Positions 23,713-32,137 of a stretch of 64,000 bases of DNA are shown here, one piece after another. The stretch is from an uncultured Candidatus Saccharibacteria bacterium (GTDB lineage: Bacteria > Patescibacteriota > Saccharimonadia > Saccharimonadales > Saccharimonadaceae), in NCBI GenBank assembly GCA_946404545.1, contig CAMJDZ010000001.1:124001-188000 (forward strand). The letters run 5' to 3'. Position numbers and translations under genes: made by a program. Position 1 is the first letter of the stretch. The number at the start of each line of letters is the position of its first letter. The notes beneath the pieces are model-generated. The model ran no database searches. It was not told where the DNA came from and saw nothing but the letters and a program-made list of their open reading frames with translations.

Positions 23713-25094
23713 AAATTGCCGATAAAAACACAAAGGCCGTCGATTTAGTGCGCGCCGCACTCGAAAAGGCCAAAGAATACGAAGATTACCATGCGTTTAT
23801 CTCGATGAACGAAGCGCACGCTTTGGAGCGCGCCCGCGAGATTGACGCAAAGATTGAACGCGGCGAGCCAGTCGGTCGCCTCGCGGGTGTGCCTTATGCC
23901 TTGAAAGACAACTTCTCTAGTCCACAAGGCCACACAACCGCAGCCGCAAAAATGCTCGAGGATTACCCTTCTCCAATCACCGCGACGGCTGTCGCCAAGA
24001 TTGAAGCTGAAGGCGCCATTATGATCGGCCGTACCAACCTAGATGCTTACGCGCACGGCGGTAGTACAGAAAACTCTTATTTTGGTCCAACTTCCAACGC
24101 CTATGATAAAGAACGCGTCGCTGGCGGCTCCTCTGGCGGTAGCGCTGTAGCCGTCGCACTCGACATTGTACCGTTCGCGCTCGGTTCCGATACTGGCGGT
24201 TCGATTCGTCAGCCAGCTAGTTTCAACGGCGTCGTTGGCGTCAAGCCAACCTATGGCACCGTTAGTCGTTATGGCGTTGTTGCAATGGCCTCATCAACTG
24301 ACACGATGGGCTGTTTTGCGAAGAATGTTGAAGACGCAAACCTTGTCATGAGCATCATGGCCGGTCGCGACGAAAAAGATTCGACTACACTTGCTGATTT
24401 TTGGACGAAAGACTTGACCGAAGCAACGCCGAAGCAGAAGAAAATTGCCCTTATCAAAGATTCGATTGGTGAAGGAATTGATCCGGAAGTAAAATCAGCA
24501 ATCGAAAATTATGCAAGCAAGCTCAAAAAAGCAGGCTACACTGTCGAAGAAATCGACATGCCAATTCTCAAATACGCTTTGGCGATTTACTACATTGTTG
24601 TCCCTGCTGAAATTGCCTCTAACCTAAGCCGCTATGATGGCATCCGCTATGGTCTCCGCTCGAGCGAGGCAAAGAATCTCGATTCCGTTTACAACATGAC
24701 GCGCGACGAAGGCTTCATGCCAGAAAACAAGCGCCGCATTATGATTGGCAACTTCGTTTTGAGCTCCGGCTTCTTCGACGCTTACTATTTGAAAGCTCAG
24801 AAGGCGCGCACGCTTTTGATTGATGCCTACAACAAGGCCTTCGAAAAATACGATGCATTGCTCTGCCCAGTGGCACCACGCCCGGCCTTCAAGATTGGTG
24901 AAAATACTTCCGATCCGCTTCAGATGTATCTTGAGGACGTGATGACCGTACCAGCAAGTCTCGCCGGCCTTCCAGCCATGTCTGTACCAGCTGGCAAGAG
25001 TAAATCTGGCCTCCCAATTGGCGCACAGCTCGTTGGCCCTCGCCAGAGCGACCAGATACTCCTCAATATCGCCGCGAGCGTGGAGGACAAATAA
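23709..25094 (+). CDS. gatA: Asp-tRNA(Asn)/Glu-tRNA(Gln) amidotransferase subunit A
   Basis: Glutaminase/amidase subunit that releases ammonia from glutamine. 461 residues of the amidase-signature family. The Ser-cisSer-Lys triad is visible: K66 (ALKDN), S141 (GGSSGGS) and S165 (DTGGSIRQPA), with the same spacing as in Staphylococcus GatA. The end overlaps the next ATG by one base. Confidence 0.96.
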   Translation: MKIADKNTKAVDLVRAALEKAKEYEDYHAFISMNEAHALERAREIDAKIERGEPVGRLAGVPYALKDNFSSPQGHTTAAAKMLEDYPSPITATAVAKIEAEGAIMIGRTNLDAYAHGGSTENSYFGPTSNAYDKERVAGGSSGGSAVAVALDIVPFALGSDTGGSIRQPASFNGVVGVKPTYGTVSRYGVVAMASSTDTMGCFAKNVEDANLVMSIMAGRDEKDSTTLADFWTKDLTEATPKQKKIALIKDSIGEGIDPEVKSAIENYASKLKKAGYTVEEIDMPILKYALAIYYIVVPAEIASNLSRYDGIRYGLRSSEAKNLDSVYNMTRDEGFMPENKRRIMIGNFVLSSGFFDAYYLKAQKARTLLIDAYNKAFEKYDALLCPVAPRPAFKIGENTSDPLQMYLEDVMTVPASLAGLPAMSVPAGKSKSGLPIGAQLVGPRQSDQILLNIAASVEDK

Positions 25095-25516
25095 TGGACG
25101 CTTCCCTAATATTTTTCTTAATTGCAATCCTGATTGTCGGCGCGTTAGTGTTCATCGCTATCTCGATGACCAGCAAGCGCGGTCATGCCTTCGACAAAGA
25201 GGATTACCAGGTTGATTTCTTGCGTATTGAAAACTCGTTGAAGCGCGAAAACGAAGCCAGCTATGCAATGGCAATTATCGAGGGTGACAAAATCCTCGAC
25301 CGCGCCCTCATGGAAATGGGTGTACAGGGCCGCACGATGGGCGACCGCCTCAAGCGCGTCGGCAAAGCGAAATTTACCCAGCTCAATGCAGTTTGGCATG
25401 CCCACAAGCTTCGCAACCAGATTGCGCACGAACATGACTTCAAGCCAGAATATCGCCAGGCGCAACATGCACTTGAGACTTACAAACAGGCATTAAAGGA
25501 TTTAGGAGCGATCTAG
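25094..25516 (+). CDS. Membrane-anchored HEPN-like protein within the gat operon
   Basis: 140 residues. One N-terminal membrane helix (about 4-26), then an all-helical domain of about 100 residues with R107-x4-H112 in KLRNQIAHEHDF, the RN-x-x-x-H signature of HEPN domains. Many HEPN proteins are ribonucleases; others are non-catalytic. The start overlaps the gatA stop and its stop is directly followed by the gatB ATG, so it is translated with the amidotransferase. I recognise no named family. A role in tRNA handling is suggested only by context. Confidence 0.75.
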   Translation: MDASLIFFLIAILIVGALVFIAISMTSKRGHAFDKEDYQVDFLRIENSLKRENEASYAMAIIEGDKILDRALMEMGVQGRTMGDRLKRVGKAKFTQLNAVWHAHKLRNQIAHEHDFKPEYRQAQHALETYKQALKDLGAI

Positions 25517-26935
25517 ATGAGTGAATACAAGATTACAATCGGTATTGAATGCCACGTCCAGCTCAACACGAAGACGAAATTATTCAGCGGCGTAGACAAT
25601 GACGCTGTCGACAAAGAGCCAAACTCCTGTGTGAGCCCAATTGATTACGCTTTGCCTGGCATGTTGCCAGTGCTCAACAAAGCAGCCGTCGAAAAAGCCG
25701 TTCGCGCTGGTCTCGCGATGAACTGTAAGATTAACTTACTCAGCCGTTTCGACCGCAAGCACTACTACTACCCAGATTTGCCAAAGGGCTATCAGATTTC
25801 TCAGATGTACCAGCCAATTATTGGCGCTGGCGTCGTACATCTGCCAGATGGCAGCGACGTCAAAATTGAGCATGCTCACCTCGAAGAGGATGCTGGCAAG
25901 TTGTCGCATTTCGGCAATTATTCCCTCGTCGATTTGAACCGCGCCGGTACGCCGCTCATCGAAATCGTTTCGATGCCAGACATTCATTCTGCCGCCCAGG
26001 CGCGTGCTTACTGTGAAGAGCTCCATCGTCTCATGATGTATGCTGACGTCACGAACGGTGATCTCTATCAAGGCAACATGCGTTTCGACGTCAACATTTC
26101 GATTTCCAAGACTGACGAGCTTGGCACTCGTGCTGAGATTAAGAACCTCAACTCCTTCCGTAGCGTCGAGCGCGCTGTCGAATACGAATACAAGCGTCAG
26201 AAGGCATTGCTCGAAAAGGGTGAAAAGGTTATCCAGGAAACCCGCGGTTGGAACGATGCAACTGGCAAAACAACTTCCCAGCGCAGCAAGGAAGAAGCAC
26301 AGGATTATCGCTACATGCCAGAACCAGACGTGCCACCAATTGTACTTGAACAGTCTTACGTCGATAAGGTTGCAGCCGAGATGCCGATGATGCCGGCTGA
26401 TTATCGCTCGAAGTTTGGCGTACTTAATCTCGACGACAGCGCACGCGAAGCTATCATTAATTACCCTGTACTCGCCGAGCGCCTTGCGGAGGTTTGTGAC
26501 AAGAACGTCAACCTCGCACCACGCGTCGCAAACTGGTTCGCAAGCGTTTTGTTAGCCGAAGAAAACCTCGACAAAGATTTCACACTTGCAACCGGTGCCG
26601 AATTGACCGAGCTCTCCGAAATGGTCGAAAAGAAAGAGCTTTCCTCGACGGCAGCAAAAGACGTTCTTCTTGAGATGTATGACCACAAGAACACCTCAAA
26701 GACGCCTCATCAGCTCGCTAAGGAAATGAATCTCCTCCAGGAAAATGACGAGAATGCCCTTTCGCAGATTATTGATGAAGTATTGCAAATGCCTGAATGC
26801 GCCAAAGCCGCGGAAGATGTCCGCAACGGCGAAATGAAGGCGATTGGCTTCCTTGTTGGCCAGGTTATGAAGAAGTCGCAAGGCAAGGCAAATCCAGCAA
26901 GCGTTAACGAATTAATCAGAAATAAGCTATCATAG
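25517..26935 (+). CDS. gatB: Asp-tRNA(Asn)/Glu-tRNA(Gln) amidotransferase subunit B
   Basis: Kinase/transamidase subunit that activates the tRNA-bound Glu or Asp. 472 residues: GIECHVQLNTKTKLFSG N-terminus, HYYYPDLPKGYQISQ, LEEDAGKL and the C-terminal YqeY-like helical tail (about 330-472) that binds tRNA. Preceded closely by TTTAGGAGCGATCTAG, giving an AGGAG ribosome site. Normal length. Confidence 0.96.
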   Translation: MSEYKITIGIECHVQLNTKTKLFSGVDNDAVDKEPNSCVSPIDYALPGMLPVLNKAAVEKAVRAGLAMNCKINLLSRFDRKHYYYPDLPKGYQISQMYQPIIGAGVVHLPDGSDVKIEHAHLEEDAGKLSHFGNYSLVDLNRAGTPLIEIVSMPDIHSAAQARAYCEELHRLMMYADVTNGDLYQGNMRFDVNISISKTDELGTRAEIKNLNSFRSVERAVEYEYKRQKALLEKGEKVIQETRGWNDATGKTTSQRSKEEAQDYRYMPEPDVPPIVLEQSYVDKVAAEMPMMPADYRSKFGVLNLDDSAREAIINYPVLAERLAEVCDKNVNLAPRVANWFASVLLAEENLDKDFTLATGAELTELSEMVEKKELSSTAAKDVLLEMYDHKNTSKTPHQLAKEMNLLQENDENALSQIIDEVLQMPECAKAAEDVRNGEMKAIGFLVGQVMKKSQGKANPASVNELIRNKLS

Positions 26936-26951
26936 GAGTATAGGAGATCTT

Positions 26952-27794
26952 ATGGCATACAAAAAACCGACAAAAGCAGTCATTACCGATGCGGGCTTTG
27001 CAAGCCGCTTCTTGCCGATTACTAAAACCATTCCAAAAGCGATGCTTCCGCTTGGCCCAAAGCCGATTATGCAGTACGTCGTCGAGGAATGTGTTGCTGG
27101 CGGCATCAACGATATAATTATCGTTTGCACCCCAGAAGGCAAGCACATCTATGAAGACTATTTCAACAACCCTTGCGAAAAGATTTATAAGCAGCTCGCC
27201 TCTCAGGGCAAGCTCGATCGTTTCGAATCAGTCCGCGAAGTTCTAGAAATCGCAAACATTACGATTATCGAACAAGACCAGAGTCTTCCGTATGGCAACG
27301 GTAGCCCAATCGCAAGCGCCAAACCATATCTCAATGACGACGAAGCTTTCCTCGCGCTCTATAGCGATGATTTGATTTTCGGTCAGGGCGACGTAAAGAC
27401 TTTGATTGAAGCTTACGAAAAGAACCCAGACGCTAAGGCGATCATTACTGCTCAGGAAATGCCAAAAGAAGTTTGGAACAAGTACGGCATGATTGCGCTC
27501 AAGGACGAGGCAAAGATGACGCTTAGCCATATCGTCGAGAAGCCAGCTACGCCAGAGCTCAGCCCAAGCAATCTCACTTCCTATGGCCGTTATCTTCTTA
27601 CCCCAGAGGTATTCGCACATCTCGATCCAAGCAATACTGGTCTAGACAATGAGCTCTGGACGGTTGATGCAATTACAAAACTCGCCAAGTCGGGCGATGT
27701 TATCGTAACTAAGAGCAAAGGAGAATGGTTGACCACAGGCGATCCAAAGAACTATTTTGCAGCTTACGAAAGATTTAATAAATTAGGAGAATAA
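26952..27794 (+). CDS. galU: UTP-glucose-1-phosphate uridylyltransferase
   Basis: Makes UDP-glucose from UTP and glucose-1-phosphate. 280 residues; nucleotide-binding N-terminus AGFASRFLPITKTIPKAMLPL (usual form AGLGTRFLP), then PIMQYVVEECVAGGI, LYSDDLIFG (metal site) and GEWLTTGDPKNYF near the end. AGGAG lies upstream of the ATG. Last enzyme of the gat operon; UDP-glucose would feed glycolipid or surface-polymer synthesis, consistent with the LTA synthase-like gene at 56651. Confidence 0.94.
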   Translation: MAYKKPTKAVITDAGFASRFLPITKTIPKAMLPLGPKPIMQYVVEECVAGGINDIIIVCTPEGKHIYEDYFNNPCEKIYKQLASQGKLDRFESVREVLEIANITIIEQDQSLPYGNGSPIASAKPYLNDDEAFLALYSDDLIFGQGDVKTLIEAYEKNPDAKAIITAQEMPKEVWNKYGMIALKDEAKMTLSHIVEKPATPELSPSNLTSYGRYLLTPEVFAHLDPSNTGLDNELWTVDAITKLAKSGDVIVTKSKGEWLTTGDPKNYFAAYERFNKLGE

Positions 27795-27795
27795 A

Positions 27796-28074
27796 ATGGA
27801 AACACCAGCTTGGATTTTAGTATTTATTCTATCGATTACGCTATTTCTCTTCTTGGTTGTCGGTATCATCTTGATTATCAAGCTTATTGGCGTAACGAAA
27901 GAAGCGAAGAAAATCGTAATTCAAGGTCAGAATATTGCCGAGAAGGCAGATGACATCGCGGACAATGTACGCGACATGACGACGGTCGGTGGTCTCGTGA
28001 AGTATTTCACTGAGAGCTATCTCGATAAACAAGAAAAAAAGAAAGCTAAGAAGTCTAAAAAGGAGGACAAGTAA
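27796..28074 (+). CDS. Small single-TM protein (DUF948-like)
   Basis: 92 residues: N-terminal membrane helix (about 6-31), an amphipathic helix (AKKIVIQGQNIAEKADDIADNVRD) and a very Lys-rich end. The layout resembles DUF948-type small envelope proteins, often next to YtxH proteins as here. It overlaps the next start by one base and follows galU by one base, so all three are translationally coupled. Confidence 0.6.
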   Translation: METPAWILVFILSITLFLFLVVGIILIIKLIGVTKEAKKIVIQGQNIAEKADDIADNVRDMTTVGGLVKYFTESYLDKQEKKKAKKSKKEDK

Positions 28075-28358
28075 TGGCTGATAAAAAGAAAACTGAATCT
28101 GGAAGCGGTAAGTTCTTCCTAGGCGCAGCACTCGGCGCAATCGGCGGTGCAGTTGCAGGCATTTTGTTTGCACCGAAGTCCGGCAAGGAAACTCGCAAGG
28201 ATATCGCGGAAGGCAGCAAGAAGGTTGCTAAAAAAGCAAAAGAAACTGGCAAGAAAGCCATCAAGGCTGGCAAAAAGGAAGTCGAAAAAGACGTCAAGGC
28301 CGCTGCAAAAAAGCCGGCCGCCAAGAAGGCTCCAGCCAAAAAAGCTGCAAAAAAATAA
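28074..28358 (+). CDS. YtxH-domain protein with histone-H1-like tail
   Basis: 94 residues. N-terminal glycine-rich membrane helix GAALGAIGGAVAGILFAPKSGKETR (about 17-41) is the YtxH signature (general-stress-type protein of unknown function). The rest is an extended Lys/Ala repeat ending in KKPAAKKAPAKKAAKK, nearly the same sequence as the tail of S20 (42612). The tail would bind nucleic acid or acidic polymers; no function is established. A terminator follows. Confidence 0.75.
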   Translation: MADKKKTESGSGKFFLGAALGAIGGAVAGILFAPKSGKETRKDIAEGSKKVAKKAKETGKKAIKAGKKEVEKDVKAAAKKPAAKKAPAKKAAKK

Positions 28359-28378
28359 TTGCCCGTTTGGACAACTGA

Positions 28379-28414
28379 AAAGACAGGCCTTTTCTCAAGG
28401 TCTGTCTTTATTTT
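28379..28414 (+). terminator. Terminator of the gat operon
   Basis: Stem AAGACAGGCC / GGTCTGTCTT, 9-base loop, then TTATTTT. Confidence 0.85.
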
Positions 28415-28441
28415 AGCACAGAAACTCTGTTTTGTCAAGGA

Positions 28442-29329
28442 TTAGCGGAATAGCCCTTTTTTGGTCTTTTTAAACTCTTCGATGAGATCTTTTTGCTTCT
28501 TGTTGAGATTCCTTGGAATTTCAACATTAATCGTCACAATATGTGGGCCGCGCTGATCGCTGCCGAGTCGTGGCGCGCCGTGGCCGGAAAGCTTAAAGTT
28601 CGTGCCAGGCTGAGTGCCGGCTGGGACCTTCATTGTAATCTTGCCGTCAACCGTCTCAACTTCAATTTCAGTACCAAGAACAGCGTCAACCATCGGAATA
28701 GTAACTTCGGAAAGAATCAACTCGCCTTCACGCGTAAGGGTTTTGTGTGCACGGACACGGACCTCAACATAGAGATCGCCACGCTGGCCGTCTTCGGTTG
28801 GCGCCGCCCCGCCCTTACCGCTCAAACGAATCGACTGGCCATCGTAAATACCGGCCGGAATCTTGAGCTTGGTCTGTTCGCCCTCGACCGAAATGGTCTT
28901 GGTTGTGCCGAAAATAGCGTCTTCAAAATCAATCGTAATACTGGTGCGATAATCGCGACCACGACGCGCTGCGCGGAAACCGCCGCCACCGAAACCAAAA
29001 ATACTGCCAAGAATATCTTCGAAACCAGAGCCGCCAAAGTCAAAATTAAAGCTCTGACCATTGGCGCCACGGAAGCCAGCAAATGGATCACCGCCGCCAT
29101 CACCACCAACGCCGGCATGACCGAATTGGTCATAGCGACTGCGCTTGGTTTTATCACTCAAAACAGAATAGGCTTCGTTTGCCTCTTTAAACTTCTCTTC
29201 TGCTTCTTTGTTACCAGGGTTTTTGTCAGGATGGTACTTGATAGCGAGCTTGCGAAAAGCCTTCTTAATTTCATCATCAGATGCGTCTTTTTTGACGCCC
29301 AAAACTTCATAATAATCGCGTTTGCTCAT
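28442..29329 (-). CDS. DnaJ-family co-chaperone without zinc finger (CbpA-like)
   Basis: 295 residues. J domain at 1-66 with the HPD motif (KYHPDKNPG), a Gly/Phe-rich linker, then two C-terminal beta domains. The four CxxCxGxG repeats of type I DnaJ are absent, so it is a type II/CbpA-like protein. It stimulates DnaK. The start is at [11 protein letters not shown]; the six codons upstream would precede the transcript predicted from TGCTATACT (eight bases before the ATG). A CIRCE-like element just upstream indicates HrcA control. Confidence 0.9.
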   Translation of the reverse strand: MSKRDYYEVLGVKKDASDDEIKKAFRKLAIKYHPDKNPGNKEAEEKFKEANEAYSVLSDKTKRSRYDQFGHAGVGGDGGGDPFAGFRGANGQSFNFDFGGSGFEDILGSIFGFGGGGFRAARRGRDYRTSITIDFEDAIFGTTKTISVEGEQTKLKIPAGIYDGQSIRLSGKGGAAPTEDGQRGDLYVEVRVRAHKTLTREGELILSEVTIPMVDAVLGTEIEVETVDGKITMKVPAGTQPGTNFKLSGHGAPRLGSDQRGPHIVTINVEIPRNLNKKQKDLIEEFKKTKKGLFR

Positions 29330-29337
29330 ACCTAAAA

Positions 29338-29375
29338 AGTATAGCATTTAGCACTCTACTATGCAAGAGTGCTAA
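29338..29375 (-). promoter_or_regulatory. CIRCE-like operator and -10 box of dnaJ-like gene
   Basis: TTAGCACTC (29348-29356) and GAGTGCTAA (29367-29375) are the exact CIRCE arms, but the spacer is 10 bases rather than 9. The -10 TATACT (minus strand, 29343-29338) lies next to it, so the operator covers the -35 region. It also overlaps the last codon of the upstream transporter gene. Confidence 0.8.
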
Positions 29376-30319
29376 TTCATAATCAAAATGCCGGAAATAA
29401 TGAGGACGCTCGCGATAATATAGCGAGCAATCACCTTCTTTGTAATACGCTTGCTGTGAACGAATTTCGGGAATACTTTGCCAATAAACACCGTAAAGAA
29501 GAAAGAAACAAAGAGATTTGAAACCTTACCAACCGCCGTCATCATAGCAACAATCGGAACGATGAGGAGGCCATACTTATATAGGAGTTCGGCGAGGATA
29601 TGCAGTAAGCTATCACAGGCTACCGCGAGAATATTGCGATTACGATTCTTGCTTTTTACAAATACCGTCTTGAGAGCTTTGCGCCAGTGCGGCATACAAA
29701 TGAAAATGACCACCGCACAAAGAGCGGAACCGAGCTCAAAGAAGAAGAAACTCTTCGCGAATAAGTTAAGATCGGCGGTGTATTCGCGAGCAAAGAATGC
29801 ATACACGACATCCGACAAAACTGAGAAAAAGGCGCCAGTGAGCGTAATAGCAATCACCTTGATATTTGGGTTACTCTGCTCGCTTTTCTTCATGCCGCCA
29901 AACACCACTACAGCGATTGCGGCCATGATCAAGAGGAAGCCGAGCCCCTGCGTAACGGAAATTGTTTCACCTAGAATCGACACGCCGAGAGCGAGCGAAA
30001 TGAGCGGACTGAGCTGGTTAAATATTAATACATCAGCGGCATCTCCAGCCTGGAATGCTTTATAGAAGAAGACCGCGGCTATTACGTTAATTGCACCCGC
30101 CAATACAAATCCAAGCGCGGAGCCGAGTGGCAAAACGAGGACGAGGCGCCCAAAGATAGCGAAGACCAAAAGCATGGACACCAAAAAACGCGGAATATAC
30201 GCGATAATTAAAGCGCCGGCGCGGTTTTTCGGGAAAGCCGAATCAGTCAAATAGTTCTGAATGTAGCTTCCGCTGGTGTAAAAAATTTGCGCCACAATCG
30301 GAAAGAATGCCCACAGCAT
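29372..30319 (-). CDS. EamA/DMT-family transporter
   Basis: 315 residues, about ten membrane helices in two five-helix halves, with the EamA pattern (FYKAFQAGDAADVLIFNQLSPLISLALGVSILGETIS) ending the first half. DMT proteins move small metabolites; the substrate is not deducible. Leaderless promoter six bases upstream. The 3' end runs into the CIRCE-like element. Confidence 0.85.
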   Translation of the reverse strand: MLWAFFPIVAQIFYTSGSYIQNYLTDSAFPKNRAGALIIAYIPRFLVSMLLVFAIFGRLVLVLPLGSALGFVLAGAINVIAAVFFYKAFQAGDAADVLIFNQLSPLISLALGVSILGETISVTQGLGFLLIMAAIAVVVFGGMKKSEQSNPNIKVIAITLTGAFFSVLSDVVYAFFAREYTADLNLFAKSFFFFELGSALCAVVIFICMPHWRKALKTVFVKSKNRNRNILAVACDSLLHILAELLYKYGLLIVPIVAMMTAVGKVSNLFVSFFFTVFIGKVFPKFVHSKRITKKVIARYIIASVLIISGILIMN

Positions 30320-30325
30320 AAGCTA

Positions 30326-30334
30326 ATTATATCA
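30326..30334 (-). promoter_or_regulatory. Extended -10, leaderless type, for the EamA gene
   Basis: Minus strand TGATATAAT, six bases before the ATG at 30319; it also covers the last codon region of the CBS gene upstream. Confidence 0.7.
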
Positions 30335-30336
30335 GA

Positions 30337-31065
30337 TTAATTGCGCTCGCGGCGAGCCACCGCAAAAGAAGAAGCGTCGTTATCGAAATCGTCTTTGATT
30401 TCGCGATTGAATAAAACCGCAATAAGCGTACTTAGCTCAGCGTATCCGAGCAGTTTTTCGTTGTTATCGATGATCGGAACATAGTCGGTGTGACTGCGTA
30501 GAAAAACGGCAAGAAGCTCCTCGAGTGTATAGTCAACGCGAGCGAATGCAACGTTGTGCTCCATTAACTTTGCGACGGGTTCATTCTTGCCAATATGCAA
30601 GAGGTCGAGTTTGTCGGTGCGAATTAAGCCACAGACTTTGTCGGCGCCATTAAGCACCGGGAAAACCGTATCGCCAGTCTTATAGAGTTTATCGAGCGCG
30701 ACAGGCGTGAGCGAGTCTTTTTCTTTAACAAACGTAATATCATCGCGCGGCATCATGACAACTGCGGCAGTACGCCCCTTAAAGGACATTGCGCCGGAAA
30801 TGAGGTTACGGTCTTTGATGCTAAGCGCTTCGCGCGGCGTTCGACGAATAATTTCAACTAGGTCTTTCTCAGACTGCGGCGTGTAGTTTTTGTGCTCTTC
30901 CTTAATAGCGTCTTTAAGACGCTTCTCGTAGTCGTATTCGAGTTTTTCTTGCGCCTTCTCACGCGCTTCTTTTCCCTTGGCTATAGGCACTTTGCGGAAA
31001 CGGTCAACACGCGGGTCGAAGAACGCGACGATTTTGGCCATCACTTTTGCTAAAAATGCCTTCAT
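30337..31065 (-). CDS. CBS-domain protein
   Basis: 242 residues. A basic N-terminal helical region (about 1-75) is followed by two CBS motifs (about 95-150, GAMSFKGRTAAVVMMPRDDI, and about 165-225, DYVPIIDNNEKLLGYAEL). This resembles the cytoplasmic part of CorC/CNNM-type proteins without their DUF21 membrane domain. CBS pairs usually sense adenosyl ligands. The partner is unknown. Confidence 0.78.
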   Translation of the reverse strand: MKAFLAKVMAKIVAFFDPRVDRFRKVPIAKGKEAREKAQEKLEYDYEKRLKDAIKEEHKNYTPQSEKDLVEIIRRTPREALSIKDRNLISGAMSFKGRTAAVVMMPRDDITFVKEKDSLTPVALDKLYKTGDTVFPVLNGADKVCGLIRTDKLDLLHIGKNEPVAKLMEHNVAFARVDYTLEELLAVFLRSHTDYVPIIDNNEKLLGYAELSTLIAVLFNREIKDDFDNDASSFAVARRERN

Positions 31066-31071
31066 GTTTTC

Positions 31072-31080
31072 ATTATAACA
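31072..31080 (-). promoter_or_regulatory. Extended -10, leaderless type, for the CBS gene
   Basis: Minus strand TGTTATAAT, six bases before the ATG at 31065; divergent from the dsbA-like promoter. Confidence 0.7.
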
Positions 31081-31097
31081 TCTGGCTTTTAGAGATG

Positions 31098-31106
31098 TGC
31101 TAAACT
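31098..31106 (+). promoter_or_regulatory. Extended -10, leaderless type, for the DsbA-like gene
   Basis: TGCTAAACT ends six bases before the ATG at 31113. Confidence 0.65.
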
Positions 31107-31112
31107 AGATTT

Positions 31113-31820
31113 ATGAACAAATTTACAGTAGGAGCGATTATTGCAATATTGATTGCTTTTGGCGGTCTTTTCTTCTTTGCGTCGCTCAATTCAGACAATA
31201 AAATTGATTACAGCAAATACGATTCCCACAGGATTATTGAGGCGAGCGAGGACAACGGCAACATCGCCGATCACGTGCGCGGCAAAGCCGATTCCAAAAT
31301 CGTAGTCGTCGAATACGCCGACTTGCAGTGCCCTGGCTGCGCGAGCATGATGCCAAAAATGAGCAGCTTATACGAAAAATACGGTGATCGCGTCGCATTC
31401 GTCTTCCGCAACTACAACCTAAGCTACCATCAAAACGCCCGCGCCGCCTCGGCTGCAGCCGAAGCCGCCGGCTTGCAGGGCTTTTTCTGGGAAATGCTCG
31501 AGACGGCCTACGCCAACCAGAGCGACTGGGAGTATATTACTGATACCGCCAAGCGCACCGACGCTTTCGTCAGCCTCTTTGAGCAAGCTAGCGACGGCAA
31601 GGGCGACGCCGAAAAGTTTAGAGGCGATTTGACTAACCCGTCCGTCCAAAAGAAGATTGACTTCGATATTGGGCTCGGCAAGCGCGTCGACAAGATTGAT
31701 GCTACGCCTTCAATTTTCGTTAACGGCGAGGCAGTCACGATTGACGACGATGCAAAGAGCCAGCTCTCCGATAAGATTGATGCCGTCCTCAGAGAAATCG
31801 ATCCAGAAACAAAAGAATAA
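31113..31820 (+). CDS. Membrane-anchored DsbA-like thiol-disulfide oxidoreductase
   Basis: 235 residues. N-terminal anchor helix (about 5-25), then a thioredoxin-fold domain of the Thioredoxin_4/DsbA type with the active site C73-P-G-C76 and a cis-Pro loop (DATPSIFVN). It faces outside and would oxidise or shuffle cysteines in secreted proteins. Plausible clients in this window are the Cys-containing pseudopilins, the 1260-residue surface protein and the Cys-repeat lamin-tail protein. VKOR/DsbB is not seen here. Confidence 0.9.
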   Translation: MNKFTVGAIIAILIAFGGLFFFASLNSDNKIDYSKYDSHRIIEASEDNGNIADHVRGKADSKIVVVEYADLQCPGCASMMPKMSSLYEKYGDRVAFVFRNYNLSYHQNARAASAAAEAAGLQGFFWEMLETAYANQSDWEYITDTAKRTDAFVSLFEQASDGKGDAEKFRGDLTNPSVQKKIDFDIGLGKRVDKIDATPSIFVNGEAVTIDDDAKSQLSDKIDAVLREIDPETKE

Positions 31821-31828
31821 TTAGCAAT

Positions 31829-31864
31829 AAAAAATATCCGTTCTCTCACAGACGGATATTTTTG
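31829..31864. terminator. Bidirectional terminator
   Basis: Stem AATATCCGT / ACGGATATT with T-rich flanks on both strands; lies between the dsbA-like gene and the leftward 23-codon frame. Confidence 0.85.
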
Positions 31865-31867
31865 CAC

Positions 31868-31939
31868 TTACATCTCGATATACTCGTTCCAATGAAGTGC
31901 GTCCACTTGGAGCGTCCCCTTGCGGTTACGCTTTTTCAT
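31868..31939 (-). CDS. Possible 23-residue peptide
   Basis: A short frame (MKKRNRKGTLQVDAL and 8 further residues) with a good Shine-Dalgarno, AGGAG five bases before the ATG, and a terminator directly after the stop. A weak TATAAC box lies upstream. Basic N-terminus, acidic C-terminus, no hydrophobic segment. It is too short to recognise; the ribosome site and terminator are the only support. Confidence 0.4.
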   Translation of the reverse strand: MKKRNRKGTLQVDALHWNEYIEM

Positions 31940-32137
31940 GGTTTCTCCTGCTTAGTTATATTGCCCTGCTTCTTCTATTAGTTTTTTGCGCTTGCGCGCG
32001 AATCCCCATAAAACTAGCAGAGCCATCGCTCTTTACGACTATATCCCCAAACATGCTGGATTATACACACGTTCCCAGAGCAACGTATCTATTGTAGCAA
32101 AGCCTTTTTTGGCTTTCAAGCATAAACTTTGTTTGCC

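Noticed and set aside
28493-29335. 280-codon open frame opposite the dnaJ-like gene
   Set aside because: Antisense shadow; the dnaJ-like protein has clear family motifs and a promoter.
31897-32097. 66-codon frame on the plus strand
   Set aside because: No ribosome site, promoter or family signal; overlaps the better-supported leftward 23-codon frame.
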